Shown one piece after another: positions 19,191 through 27,676 of a stretch of 64,000 nt of DNA. Made by a program: the position numbers and the translations under genes. The stretch is from assembly GCA_025934435.1 (NCBI GenBank), contig JAICYB010000002.1, positions 62,001-126,000 of the forward strand, given 5' to 3'. This DNA is from Actinomycetes bacterium (lineage in GTDB: Bacteria > Actinomycetota > JAICYB01). Numbering within the stretch: the stretch's first letter is position 1; the number at the start of each line of letters is the position of its first letter. The notes beneath the pieces are model-generated. The model ran no database searches. It was not told the DNA's origin and saw only the letters and a list, made by a program, of their open reading frames with translations.

Positions 19191-20357
19191 GTGATGAGGG
19201 TGCGCATCGGGGCGATGGTGGTGGCGGCAGCCTTGATCGGGGCATACCTGATGGTCGGCGCTCCCCCCAAGGCTTCGGCGGCCACGTGCTCACCGGCCGA
19301 CATCACGATCTCCGACGACGCCTATTCGCCGACCACTTTGACCGTCGCGTCGGGGACGGCCGTCTGCTGGGCCTACCCGACCGGGTTCACGAATCACACG
19401 GTGACATCAGGGTCGACGTTCGGCGGCGACGACAACGTCTGGCCGACCCATACCTTCAGCGCGGGCGACTCGAACTCGGTCGTCTTCAACACGGCGGGCA
19501 CGTTCGCGTTCCACTGCAACTTCCACTCGAACATGCACGGCACGATCACGGTTCGGCCCGCCGCTCCGACCGTGAACGCCGCGACGGTTCCGGCTTCCGG
19601 CAGCAACAGGACCAAACCGACCATCAGTGGGACGGCCCCCCTAAGCAGCGGGGTGAACATCTACGAAGGACCCGGCTGCGCAACGCTCATCGACGACACC
19701 ACGACATCGGACGGTGCCGGGAACTGGAGCTACACGGTCAGCGACGCCCATTCGCTCGTCACCGGGACGACAACGCTCTTCTTCGCGAAGACGCGTGACG
19801 GGACCGCGTTATCCGACTGTTCCGCGAGTGATGCGTCCTACACGGTCGGGTCCGGTGGACCCGCGATCGATCTCATCACCGGCCCGCCGGCCGGTTCGGT
19901 GATCGTGAGTCCGACACCGCAGTGGACGTTCTCCGCTCCGAACTCGACCTACGAGTGCTCCCTTACGCAGGCCGCGTTCAGCTTCAACTCGTGCGCGGGA
20001 ACGTTCGATGCCCCGACCCTTTCGTCCGGAGCGTGGACGTTCGCGGTCCGCGCCACCGACTCGACGACGCATGACGAGACGCTCGACACGTTCGGGTTCA
20101 CCGTCGACCTCAGCGACCCGGCGATCCACGGTCCGAAGACGACGAAGAGCCGCAAACCCAAGTTCACACTGAGCGGCAACCCCGGCATCGCGAGCTACGA
20201 ATGTGAGTTCGACTCGAAGGGCTTCGTCCCCGCCGTCGGGACGACGTGCAAAGCACCGAAGCTCAAGCTCGGACGCCACACGATCCGGGCGCACGCGATC
20301 GACTCCCTCGGCGACACCGGCCCCGACCAGGCGAAGCGCTTCAAGATCGTCCGTTAG
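19191..20357 (+). CDS. Secreted cupredoxin-like protein with Ig-like repeats
   Basis: The 388-residue product has a signal peptide to about residue 30. The first ~90 mature residues form a plastocyanin/azurin-like domain with the usual type-1 copper ligand order: a histidine in TNHTVTSG, then Cys, His and Met in FHCNFHSNMHG. Behind it follow two or three Ig-like beta domains with PTISGTAPLSSG-type and YECSLTQAAFSFNSC-type phrases. The basic end HTIRAHAIDSLGDTGPDQ is typical of adhesin-like repeats. The gene can start at GTG 19191 or ATG 19194; no clear ribosome-binding site separates them. The role is probably copper-dependent electron transfer or copper binding at the cell surface, inferred from the ligands only. 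Confidence 0.7.
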   Translation: MMRVRIGAMVVAAALIGAYLMVGAPPKASAATCSPADITISDDAYSPTTLTVASGTAVCWAYPTGFTNHTVTSGSTFGGDDNVWPTHTFSAGDSNSVVFNTAGTFAFHCNFHSNMHGTITVRPAAPTVNAATVPASGSNRTKPTISGTAPLSSGVNIYEGPGCATLIDDTTTSDGAGNWSYTVSDAHSLVTGTTTLFFAKTRDGTALSDCSASDASYTVGSGGPAIDLITGPPAGSVIVSPTPQWTFSAPNSTYECSLTQAAFSFNSCAGTFDAPTLSSGAWTFAVRATDSTTHDETLDTFGFTVDLSDPAIHGPKTTKSRKPKFTLSGNPGIASYECEFDSKGFVPAVGTTCKAPKLKLGRHTIRAHAIDSLGDTGPDQAKRFKIVR

Positions 20358-20465
20358 CTGGACGGACCCCTCATCGGCTCGGTAGTCATAACGAGGGACA
20401 GGGACGTCACACGGGAGGACGTCCGTGGGTCAAGGTCCGTCGCGAAACGCCGATAGTTCCTTCAG

Positions 20466-22034
20466 ATGAACGTGGCAAACCCCGAGGGAGGAGGGGTGGC
20501 GACGGCGCGTCTGCCGTTCCGTGCCGCGGCGTCCGCCGCCATCGCATTCGTGGTCGTCGACCTCGCGTGGCTGATCTTCCGGATCGGCGGCTCCCGCGCG
20601 ACTACGTATTTCTCGGACCTCAGCGGCTGCCTCTGCATCACGATCGCGTTCGTCGCCTGTCTTCGCGCGCTCCGGCGCGCGGACGGGCGCACGCGGCGAG
20701 CCTGGTCCTTCCTCGTCGCGTCCACGGTGATGTTCGCCTTCGGCGAGTTCACGTGGACGATGTACGAGGTCGTGCTCCGCCGCACCGTCCCGTTCCCGTC
20801 GGCGGCCGACGCCGGATACCTCATCGCGTACCCGCTCGCCGCGATCGCTGCGATCTGCTTCCCGACGACGCCGGTGCGGCTGTCATCGCGCATCCGCACG
20901 ACGCTCGACGGGGCGATCATCGCCGGGTCCCTGTTCTACCTCGGCTGGGCCGTCGTGCTCGGCCCCCTGTACCGAGCGGGCGGCGGATCGCTCCTCGAGC
21001 GGTCGGTCGGACTCGCATATCCCACGGGGGACGTCGCCCTGATGGCGATCCTCCTGTTCGTTTTCACCCGCAGCGGACGAGGCGCTCGCTCGCCCCTCGT
21101 CCTGCTCGCCGTCGGGCTTGCGGCGCTTGCCGTGTCCGATTCGACGTTCGCGGTGATGACGCTGCACAACTCGTACGCCACGGGAACGTTCACCGACGCC
21201 GGCTGGAACCTGGGATACCTCTTGATCGCGCTCGCAGCGCTCCGTCCGACGGCGGCCGGGTTCCGCCGGAAGGTGGCACAAGACTCGTGGCTGTCTGCGG
21301 GGATCCCGTACCTCGCCGTGGTCCTCGTGGTCTTGACGGCGGCTGCGATACGGATCGAAAAGGGCACGTTCGACGCCGTCCTGTTCTGGGGGACGCTCGC
21401 GATCATCCTCGCCGTCATCGCTCGCCAGCTCGTGTCCGTCATCGAGAACAACGCGCTGCTGCACAACCTCGAAGCGCAGGTGGCGGAACGCGAAGAGCTC
21501 ATCCGCCGCGCGTTCCACGACCCGCTCACGGGACTCGCGAACCGCACTCTCTTCCGAGACCGGCTCGAGCACGCCGTCGACCGAGCGGCGCGCAACCGGC
21601 GGGCCGTGTGTGTCGTGTACTGCGACATCGACAACTTCAAAGCGGTGAACGACCGCTACGGACACGCCGTCGGCGACATCGTCCTCGCTGGATTCGCGGA
21701 GCGCGTGGTCGGGATCCTTCGGCGAGGCGACACCGTCGCACGGCTCGGCGGCGACGAGTTCGCGATCGTCATCGAGGACGGCGACGGCGAACGAGTCGCC
21801 GAGCGCGTCCTCGAGGAGCTCGAAGTTCCGTTCGACCTCGAAGGCATGTCATGGGTGATGGTCTCGGCGAGCGTCGGCGTTGCGACGAACGACCACGCCT
21901 CCGATCCCGACGACATGCTGCGTTGTGCGGACATCGCCATGTACGCGGCGAAGAAGCGCGGCAAACGGCGGTACGAGGTCTACGAGCCGTCGATGCTCGG
22001 ACTCGGTGAACCGCCCACGTTCGGCGTCGGATAA
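20466..22034 (+). CDS. Membrane-bound diguanylate cyclase (GGDEF)
   Basis: The 522-residue protein makes the second messenger c-di-GMP from two GTP. Residues about 18-340 hold eight to ten hydrophobic helices of an unrecognised sensor region. A short coiled linker (LHNLEAQVAEREELIRRAFHDPLTG) leads into the GGDEF domain. The active-site motif GGDEF sits at residues 428-432 and is intact. An RxxD inhibitory site (Arg419, Asp422) lies at the usual distance before it, so product feedback inhibition is expected. No EAL domain is attached. The 108 nt between the previous stop and this ATG contain a GGACGTC/GACGTCC hairpin but no riboswitch core that I recognise. Confidence 0.9.
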   Translation: MNVANPEGGGVATARLPFRAAASAAIAFVVVDLAWLIFRIGGSRATTYFSDLSGCLCITIAFVACLRALRRADGRTRRAWSFLVASTVMFAFGEFTWTMYEVVLRRTVPFPSAADAGYLIAYPLAAIAAICFPTTPVRLSSRIRTTLDGAIIAGSLFYLGWAVVLGPLYRAGGGSLLERSVGLAYPTGDVALMAILLFVFTRSGRGARSPLVLLAVGLAALAVSDSTFAVMTLHNSYATGTFTDAGWNLGYLLIALAALRPTAAGFRRKVAQDSWLSAGIPYLAVVLVVLTAAAIRIEKGTFDAVLFWGTLAIILAVIARQLVSVIENNALLHNLEAQVAEREELIRRAFHDPLTGLANRTLFRDRLEHAVDRAARNRRAVCVVYCDIDNFKAVNDRYGHAVGDIVLAGFAERVVGILRRGDTVARLGGDEFAIVIEDGDGERVAERVLEELEVPFDLEGMSWVMVSASVGVATNDHASDPDDMLRCADIAMYAAKKRGKRRYEVYEPSMLGLGEPPTFGVG

Positions 22035-22043
22035 CCTCGGGCG

Positions 22044-22502
22044 GTGCGAGTCGTCCTCGGCGTCGACCACCGCGGGTTCCTGATCAAGGATCAGCTGCTC
22101 GAGCTCCTGGCCGAAGACGGACACGACGTCGTCGACGTCGGCACCAACTCAACGGAGTCCGTCGACTACCCGGACATCTCCGAAGCCGTCGGACGCGTGC
22201 TTCTCGCCGGCGACGCCGAACGAGGGATCGTCGTCTGCGGCTCCGGAGCCGGCGCCGTCATCGCCGCGAACAAGCTCAACGGCATCCGCTGCGCGCAAGC
22301 ACACGATTCGTATACGGCGCATCAATGCGTGGAGCACGACGACGCGAACATGCTCGCGCTCGGCTCGGGGATCATCGGCATCGAAGTGATCCGCGAGGTC
22401 GTGCGGAACTTCCTCGGCGCCACCTTCCTCGGATACGGCAGGGGCGGGGAGCGGTACGTCCGGCGGCTCGAGAAGATCGCGAAGCTCGAAGCGAACAACT
22501 GA
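22044..22502 (+). CDS. rpiB: Ribose-5-phosphate isomerase B
   Basis: The 152-residue protein interconverts ribose 5-phosphate and ribulose 5-phosphate in the pentose phosphate pathway. It has the RpiB-family N-terminus VVLGVDHRGF, the substrate loop VVCGSGAGAVIAANK with the catalytic cysteine and anion hole, and HDDANMLALGSGIIG. Length matches RpiB (about 150). GTG at 22044 lies 9 nt past the diguanylate-cyclase stop. Sequence alone does not exclude the related sugar-phosphate isomerases (allose, galactose). Confidence 0.9.
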   Translation: MRVVLGVDHRGFLIKDQLLELLAEDGHDVVDVGTNSTESVDYPDISEAVGRVLLAGDAERGIVVCGSGAGAVIAANKLNGIRCAQAHDSYTAHQCVEHDDANMLALGSGIIGIEVIREVVRNFLGATFLGYGRGGERYVRRLEKIAKLEANN

Positions 22503-22553
22503 CCGCGGGTCAGTATCGGTGCGACAGTAGGCAACACCTTTCCTTACTCTGGT

Positions 22554-23789
22554 GTGCCCATGGCTGCGCGCCGGCCGGCTCTTGACCGGCCCATCCTGCA
22601 GAACGTTCTGATCGTCGTGGCCCTCGGCGTGTCCGTGTTCATGCTCGCTCCGCCGGTCTCGCCGGTGCTCGCGGGCAAGCGCGACATCACGTTCCTGCGC
22701 AAAGCCCACACCCCCACCGTCGAAGCGCTCGCCGCCGATCCGCTGACGGCACCGATCAAAGCCGTGCCTCGCCCGAAGCCCGTGAAGGCGAAGGGCATCT
22801 TCATGACCGGCTACACCGTCGGCGGTCCGCGCTTCTCGGATCTGATCGGGCTCATCGACCGGACGGAGCTCAACGCCGCGGTCATCGACATCAAGGACGA
22901 GCGCGGTGAGATCTCCTGGATACCGCGCCTGCAGCAAGCGAACATCGCGGGGGCGGGTCGTCCGAAGATCCTCGATCCGGCGGCGACGGTGCGGCGCCTC
23001 CACCGCCACCACATCTACGTCATCGGACGGATCGTCACCTTCCAGGACCCGATCCTTGCGAACGTGCGTCCGGATCTCGCGATCCAGGACTCGCACGGCG
23101 GCATCTGGCACAACTCGAGAGGCGTCGCGTGGCTCGATCCGTATTCGACGGAGGCGCAGGACTACGACATCGCGCTCGCCGTCGAGGCCATCTCGTATGG
23201 GTTCGACGAGATCCAGTTCGATTACGTCCGGTTCCCGACGGACGGCGACACGACGCGCATGTGGTTCCGTCACAAGGACGAGCGGCTCCCGAACCAGGTC
23301 ATCGCCGACTTCCTCGCGCGCGCTCGCGCGCAGATCGCGCCGCGCGGCGCGTACATGTCGACGGACCTCTTCGGGCTGACGGCCCTCGTCTCCGACGACC
23401 TCGGCATCGGTCAGAAGCTCGAGATGATCGCGCCGCACGTCGACTACATCTCGCTGATGCTCTACCCGTCCCACTTCAACAAGCCGCAGTACGGGCTTCC
23501 CGATCCCGAGAAACAGCCGTACCAGATCGTCCAGGATTCGTTACGCGACGCGAAGCGACGGATCGCGGGGACGGGGGCGCAGCTTCGTCCGTGGCTGCAG
23601 GACTTCAGCCTCCGCGTGCCGTACACACCGGTCGAGGTCCGGGCGCAGATACAAGCATCGGAGGACGAAGGCGTGAACCAGTGGCTGCTCTGGAACGCGA
23701 CGAACCGTTACTCCGAGGACGCACTGGCCGTGCCGAAGAGCGTGAAGCAGCCTCCGCCCCCGGAGGGAGATCAGCCCGTTTCGCCGTGA
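22554..23789 (+). CDS. DUF4015 putative glycoside hydrolase, membrane anchored
   Basis: The 411-residue product has a hydrophobic segment at about residues 17-34 that could be a signal anchor, then a domain matching the DUF4015 putative glycosidase family: KGIFMTGYTVGG, AAVIDIKDERGEISW, the barrel motif DEIQFDYVRFPTDG, DLFGL, and YISLMLYPSHF. The family forms a TIM barrel related to alpha-amylase-like glycosidases and probably acts on surface or peptidoglycan polysaccharide; no substrate is proven. GTG 22554 and ATG 22560 are equally possible starts. The Pro-rich C-terminus ends 18 nt before EcfT, but a functional link to the transporter is not evident. Confidence 0.75.
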   Translation: MPMAARRPALDRPILQNVLIVVALGVSVFMLAPPVSPVLAGKRDITFLRKAHTPTVEALAADPLTAPIKAVPRPKPVKAKGIFMTGYTVGGPRFSDLIGLIDRTELNAAVIDIKDERGEISWIPRLQQANIAGAGRPKILDPAATVRRLHRHHIYVIGRIVTFQDPILANVRPDLAIQDSHGGIWHNSRGVAWLDPYSTEAQDYDIALAVEAISYGFDEIQFDYVRFPTDGDTTRMWFRHKDERLPNQVIADFLARARAQIAPRGAYMSTDLFGLTALVSDDLGIGQKLEMIAPHVDYISLMLYPSHFNKPQYGLPDPEKQPYQIVQDSLRDAKRRIAGTGAQLRPWLQDFSLRVPYTPVEVRAQIQASEDEGVNQWLLWNATNRYSEDALAVPKSVKQPPPPEGDQPVSP

Positions 23790-23807
23790 GGATTTAGGCT
23801 CCGCAGC

Positions 23808-24809
23808 GTGAAGCTCCACCCGGGAGCGTGGCTCGTGTGGCTCGCCGCGGTCGCGGTGTTCGCCTACGCGGTGAGCGATCCGCTCTACGTGCTGCTCGGC
23901 CTCGGCGTCGTCCTGCTCGTGCATCTCGCCTTCCCCGCGACGGACGGCGTCCGCGCCGTGCGCATGTTCGTGATCGGCGGATGCGTCCTGCTCATGTTGC
24001 GGCTCGTGTTGGTCGTGCTCGCGCCGAACCCGGGGACGACCGTGATCTTCACGCTCCCGCACATCGACCTGCCGCGCTTCCTCGGTGGGTTGTCCATCGG
24101 GGGCCCGGTGAACGAAGAGGTCGTCGCGGCGAGTTTCGTCGAAGGATTGCGGCTGATCCTCGTGCTGGCCGCCTTTGGCGTCTTCAACGCGCATGCGGAC
24201 GTCGCATCGCTCGTTCGCTCGGTGCCGTCGGTGTTCCGTGACGCGGGGCTCGTGGTGTCGATCGCGTTCGCCTTCGTTCCGGGGATGCTCCGCACCGTCC
24301 GGGACGTGCGCGATGCGCAGCGGCTCCGCGACGAACGTGGTTTCCGCCGCCTCGCGCCGTCGCTCGCCGTCCCGGTGCTCGGGTTGTCGCTCGAGCGCGC
24401 GTTGCTGCTCGCCGAATCGATGGACGCTCGCGGCTACGGCGGTGCGTCGTCCACCAACGCCGGACGCACCACGCTCGTCGGCGGGCTCGTAGCGTTGCTC
24501 GCGTCGATCGTCGCGTGGGCGGCCGGGTGGCATCCGGTCGCGACGGTGTTGGCGCTCGCCGGCGTCGTCGCGGTCGTGTGGTCGCTCCGCGAGGCCGCCG
24601 CCGCATCGGGGACGACCCGCTACTTCGTTTCCAAGCTCCGCGCGATCGATGGCGTCGTGATGGCGGTCAGTCTCGTCGTTCTCGTCCTCGCGAGCCGCAT
24701 CGGCGGTTCGTACAACCCCTACCCGCGCTTCTCGATGCCGGCATTTTCCGTCGGGGCAGCGCTCTTCACGCTGCTGCTCGCCGCGCCGGCGCTCGCGGGG
24801 TCGCTGTGA
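23808..24809 (+). CDS. ecfT: ECF transporter transmembrane component EcfT
   Basis: The 333-residue membrane protein has the EcfT/CbiQ layout: N-terminal helices, a coupling region with two Arg-rich helices (RDAQRLRDERGF and SMDARGYGG, which carries the Ala-Arg-Gly motif that contacts the ATPases), and further helices at the C-terminus. EcfT links the ATPase pair to a vitamin-binding S component. GTG 23808 is the start; the stop overlaps the next GTG (24806) as GTGA. The protein is somewhat longer than typical EcfT because of extra C-terminal helices. Confidence 0.85.
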   Translation: MKLHPGAWLVWLAAVAVFAYAVSDPLYVLLGLGVVLLVHLAFPATDGVRAVRMFVIGGCVLLMLRLVLVVLAPNPGTTVIFTLPHIDLPRFLGGLSIGGPVNEEVVAASFVEGLRLILVLAAFGVFNAHADVASLVRSVPSVFRDAGLVVSIAFAFVPGMLRTVRDVRDAQRLRDERGFRRLAPSLAVPVLGLSLERALLLAESMDARGYGGASSTNAGRTTLVGGLVALLASIVAWAAGWHPVATVLALAGVVAVVWSLREAAAASGTTRYFVSKLRAIDGVVMAVSLVVLVLASRIGGSYNPYPRFSMPAFSVGAALFTLLLAAPALAGSL

Positions 24810-26296
24810 TCTCACTCGAGCACGTCACGTTCACGTATCCGAGTGCATCGTCGCCGGCCCTCACAGATCTCACGCTGTCGGTTCGCGAGGGTGAGTTCGT
24901 TCTCGTCGCGGGCGCGTCCGGATCGGGGAAGTCGACCCTGCTCCGTGTGCTCCCGCGGCTCGTCCCCCACCATTCCGGCGGACGGTTCTCCGGACGCGTC
25001 ACCATCGACGGACGCGACGTCACGCTCGCCGCACCGAGAGAGCTTGCCGGCGCGGTGGGGTTCGTACCGCAAGATCCGGAAGCGCACGCGACGGCCGATC
25101 GCGTCGTGCCCGAGCTCGCCTTCGCGATGGAGAACCTCGGCGTTCCGCAAGCGCAGATGCGCAAGCGCGTCGAGGAAGTGATCGATCAACTGGGGATCGC
25201 GCATCTGCGCGACCGGCGTCTCGACACGTTGTCGGGCGGAGAACGCCAGCGCGTGGCGATCGCCGCCGTCCTGACGGCGTTGCCGCGCGTCCTCGTGCTG
25301 GACGAACCGACGTCCGCGCTCGATCCGCAATCGGCCGAGGACGTGTTCGCCGTTCTCGTGCGACTGCGCGACGAGCTCGGCCTCACGATCGTGTGCGCGG
25401 AGCACCGCTTGGAACGCGTGGCGGCGTTCTCCGACTCCGTCGTCTTCTTCGGTGAGGAGTTGTCCGTCGGGTCGCCGCGCGAAGTATTCGCGTCGTCGCC
25501 GTACGCGCCGCCGGTCTCGATGCTCGGCCGCGCGTTCGGTTGGTCTCCGTTGCCGCTGACCGTGCGCGAGGGACGTTCATTCGCCTCGTCGCTGCAGGTT
25601 GCGCCGCCGGCGGTTCGTCCGCGTACCGCGGGTGACGTCGCGATGCGCTGCAACGGCATCGAAGTCCCGAACGTCCTTCGCGGCGTGTCGCTCGAGCTCC
25701 GCCGCGGCGAGATCGCCGCGCTCGTCGGACGCAACGGCGCAGGCAAGACCACGCTCATGCGTGTGCTCGCCGGGATACAGAAAGCTTCACGAGGGTCGGT
25801 CGACGGCGTCCGGCGCGGACGAGCAGCCTTCGTTCCGCAGCGCGCCGAGATGCTGCTGTTCCGCGACCGCGTTCGTGACGAAGTGCGTTCGCCGGAGTGG
25901 CTCGCGCGGCTCGGCCTGTCGGGCGTGGCCGACCGGCATCCGTGGACGCTCTCCGCGGGGCAACGGTTGTGGACGGCACTCGCCACAGCTTTCACCCGCG
26001 ACGTCGACGTCTTGTTATTGGACGAACCGACGCGCGGCCTCGACCCCGTCGGCAAGGATCTCCTTGCCTCGGTGCTTCGCGAGAAGGCCGATGCCGGCGT
26101 CGCCGTTCTGCTCGTCACGCATGATGTGGAGCTCGTCGCGCGCGCGGCCGACAGGATCCACATGCTCGCGGAGGGCGAGATCGTCGCATCGGGTCCCGTG
26201 CGCGAAGTGCTCGGCGAGTCGCTCCTGTTCTCGTCGCAGACGTCGAAGGTGATGGCCGATCCGCGGTTCCTCGTCCCGTCGGATGTGACCGGATGA
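24806..26296 (+). CDS. ECF transporter ATPase, two ATP-binding domains fused (EcfA-EcfA')
   Basis: The 496-residue protein contains both ATPases of an energy-coupling-factor transporter. Domain 1 (about 1-240) has Walker A GASGSGKST, signature LSGGERQR and Walker B LVLDEPTSALD. Domain 2 (about 275-490) has Walker A GRNGAGKTT, an altered signature LSAGQRLW and Walker B LLLDEPTRGLD. In many species EcfA and EcfA' are separate; the fused form is known in actinobacteria. The weak second signature suggests unequal ATP sites. It overlaps both neighbours by 4 nt, which places EcfT, EcfA-EcfA' and the S component in one operon. Confidence 0.9.
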   Translation: MISLEHVTFTYPSASSPALTDLTLSVREGEFVLVAGASGSGKSTLLRVLPRLVPHHSGGRFSGRVTIDGRDVTLAAPRELAGAVGFVPQDPEAHATADRVVPELAFAMENLGVPQAQMRKRVEEVIDQLGIAHLRDRRLDTLSGGERQRVAIAAVLTALPRVLVLDEPTSALDPQSAEDVFAVLVRLRDELGLTIVCAEHRLERVAAFSDSVVFFGEELSVGSPREVFASSPYAPPVSMLGRAFGWSPLPLTVREGRSFASSLQVAPPAVRPRTAGDVAMRCNGIEVPNVLRGVSLELRRGEIAALVGRNGAGKTTLMRVLAGIQKASRGSVDGVRRGRAAFVPQRAEMLLFRDRVRDEVRSPEWLARLGLSGVADRHPWTLSAGQRLWTALATAFTRDVDVLLLDEPTRGLDPVGKDLLASVLREKADAGVAVLLVTHDVELVARAADRIHMLAEGEIVASGPVREVLGESLLFSSQTSKVMADPRFLVPSDVTG

Positions 26297-27096
26297 CCGA
26301 GTTCGCCCTCACGAACGTGCTCGGCTTCCTCGGTTTCCTCTGGCCGCTCTTGCTCGGTGTCGGCGTCGCCGTGGGCGAGAACGAAGCGCACGCGACCGAT
26401 GCACCCATCCTGCTCGCCTTGCTCGTGCCCCTCCTGGTACTTGTCGCGCTCCGGACGGCGAGAAACCAAGGCGCGGACGCGCGCATGATCGCGTTGCTCG
26501 GGGCGCTCGTTGCGATGAACGCGTTCCTACGCATACCGAAAGGTCCGTCCGGCGAAGGTTTGGTGTTCATCCTGCCGATCCTCGTCGGGTGGTACGTCGG
26601 CGCCCGGTTCGGGTTCCTGCTCGGTGCGTTCTCGATCCTCGCGTCGGCGGTGATCACCGGAGGGATCGGTCCGTGGATGCCCTTCCAGATGTTCGCGCTC
26701 GGCTGGGTCGGAGCGGGATCGGGTTTGTTGCGACGCGTCGTGCGCGGACGTATCCCCGTCGTCTCGCTCGGCGTGTACGCGTACGCCTCGTCCGTCGCGT
26801 ACGGATTCCTGATGTCCTTGTGGTTCTGGCCGTTCCTCGGGGCCGGGAGCCCCTTCCTGTACAAGCCGGGCCTGGGCTTCGCCGCGACGCTCGTGCGGTA
26901 CACCCGCTTCTACGTGCTGACGTCACTGCCGTGGGACACGGGCCGCGCCGTGCTCGCGAATGTTCCGCTCGTCATGATCCTGGCGCGCCCGCTCGGGCGG
27001 CTGCTCGCGCGAGTCACCGAACGATTCGAAGCCGAGATCGTCGAAGTGCCCGAGCATCTCCCGGCCCCCGCCGGCGTGGCGCCGTCCCTGCCATAA
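26293..27096 (+). CDS. ECF transporter substrate-binding (S) component
   Basis: The 267-residue integral membrane protein has about six to eight helices and follows the EcfT and EcfA genes with a 4-nt overlap, so it is almost certainly the S component that captures the vitamin. The segment RMIALLGALVAMNAFLRIP resembles the conserved N-terminal part of S components, and FILPILVGWYVGARFGFLLG the middle. The vitamin is not decided; large S components of this sort are annotated for cobalamin or queuosine-type substrates. No cobalamin, TPP or FMN riboswitch is visible upstream of the operon. Confidence 0.75.
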   Translation: MTEFALTNVLGFLGFLWPLLLGVGVAVGENEAHATDAPILLALLVPLLVLVALRTARNQGADARMIALLGALVAMNAFLRIPKGPSGEGLVFILPILVGWYVGARFGFLLGAFSILASAVITGGIGPWMPFQMFALGWVGAGSGLLRRVVRGRIPVVSLGVYAYASSVAYGFLMSLWFWPFLGAGSPFLYKPGLGFAATLVRYTRFYVLTSLPWDTGRAVLANVPLVMILARPLGRLLARVTERFEAEIVEVPEHLPAPAGVAPSLP

Positions 27097-27195
27097 CCCT
27101 TTCCCTCATTTTCGCCACAACCCATTTTCGGACCGTCAGCGTTAGGAGACAGTTCCGTTCAGCAACGCCCACGGCTCGAGGAACGATGTGCCGGT

Positions 27196-27224
27196 TTGAC
27201 GTGGCCCTTGCCGCCATTTACCAT
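27196..27224 (+). promoter_or_regulatory. Promoter of the ribbon-helix-helix gene
   Basis: TTGACG (27196-27201), a 17-bp spacer and TACCAT (27219-27224) form a good actinobacterial sigma-A-type promoter. Transcription should begin around 27230-27233, at the ATG of the regulator gene, so the mRNA would be leaderless. The -10 element overlaps the palindrome at 27221-27236. Confidence 0.65.
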
Positions 27225-27236
27225 CCATATGGATGG
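27221..27236. promoter_or_regulatory. 16-bp perfect palindrome, probable autoregulatory operator
   Basis: CCATCCATATGGATGG is a perfect palindrome that covers the end of the -10 box, the predicted transcription start and the start codon of the ribbon-helix-helix gene. Such regulators commonly bind short palindromes in their own promoters, and a protein bound here would block RNA polymerase. Confidence 0.65.
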
Positions 27237-27676
27237 CGCCAGCCGAGCGGAGCGGCCCCGAGGACGAGAAGGTCACGGTGAACATCGGACCGGTCGACCT
27301 CGGCCGCGTCGACCTCCTCGTCCGCGAAGGCCTGTACTCGAGCCGCACCGACTTCATCCGTGGTGCGATCCGAAAACAGCTCGACGAGCACAACGACATC
27401 GTCAAAGACGTCGTCACGCGGAAGTCGTACAACGTCGGCCTCACCGCGTGGACGAAGAAGGACCTAGAACAGATGCGACGCAAGGGAGAGCGCGTACGGC
27501 TCCGCAGCGTCGGCGTGTGCATCTTCGGCACGGGTGTCACCGAAGAGCTGCTCGCCGACGTTTTCGAAGAGATCTCGGTGCTGGGCTCCGTCCGGGGGCC
27601 GAAGGAAGTCGTCGACTGGGTGAAGCGCGGCGCTCACACTTCCGGGAACGGCTCCTCGAGCGACGCCAGCACGTAG
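27233..27676 (+). CDS. Ribbon-helix-helix (CopG-like) transcriptional regulator
   Basis: The 147-residue protein carries an N-terminal ribbon-helix-helix domain: a DNA-contacting strand KVTVNIGPVDLGRVDLLV followed by the helices SRTDFIRGAIRKQLDEH. The rest (about residues 60-135, including GVCIFGTGVTEELLADVFEEIS) resembles a small alpha/beta sensing or oligomerisation domain that I do not recognise. The ATG at 27233 sits at the expected transcription start and inside a perfect palindrome, so leaderless translation and autorepression are likely. The 3' end overlaps the convergent HAD gene by 43 nt. No obvious target operon lies beside it other than the ECF genes upstream. Confidence 0.8.
   Translation: MAPAERSGPEDEKVTVNIGPVDLGRVDLLVREGLYSSRTDFIRGAIRKQLDEHNDIVKDVVTRKSYNVGLTAWTKKDLEQMRRKGERVRLRSVGVCIFGTGVTEELLADVFEEISVLGSVRGPKEVVDWVKRGAHTSGNGSSSDAST

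Noticed and set aside
20358..20465. Possible c-di-GMP riboswitch upstream of the diguanylate cyclase
   Set aside because: A GGACGTC/GACGTCC hairpin is present, but the GEMM core motifs (GGGCAAACC-like loop, GACGCAAAGCC-like receptor) are not found.
22503..22553. Vitamin riboswitch for the ECF transporter operon
   Set aside because: The gaps before the DUF4015 and ecfT genes are 51 and 18 nt, too short, and show no cobalamin, TPP or FMN core sequences.
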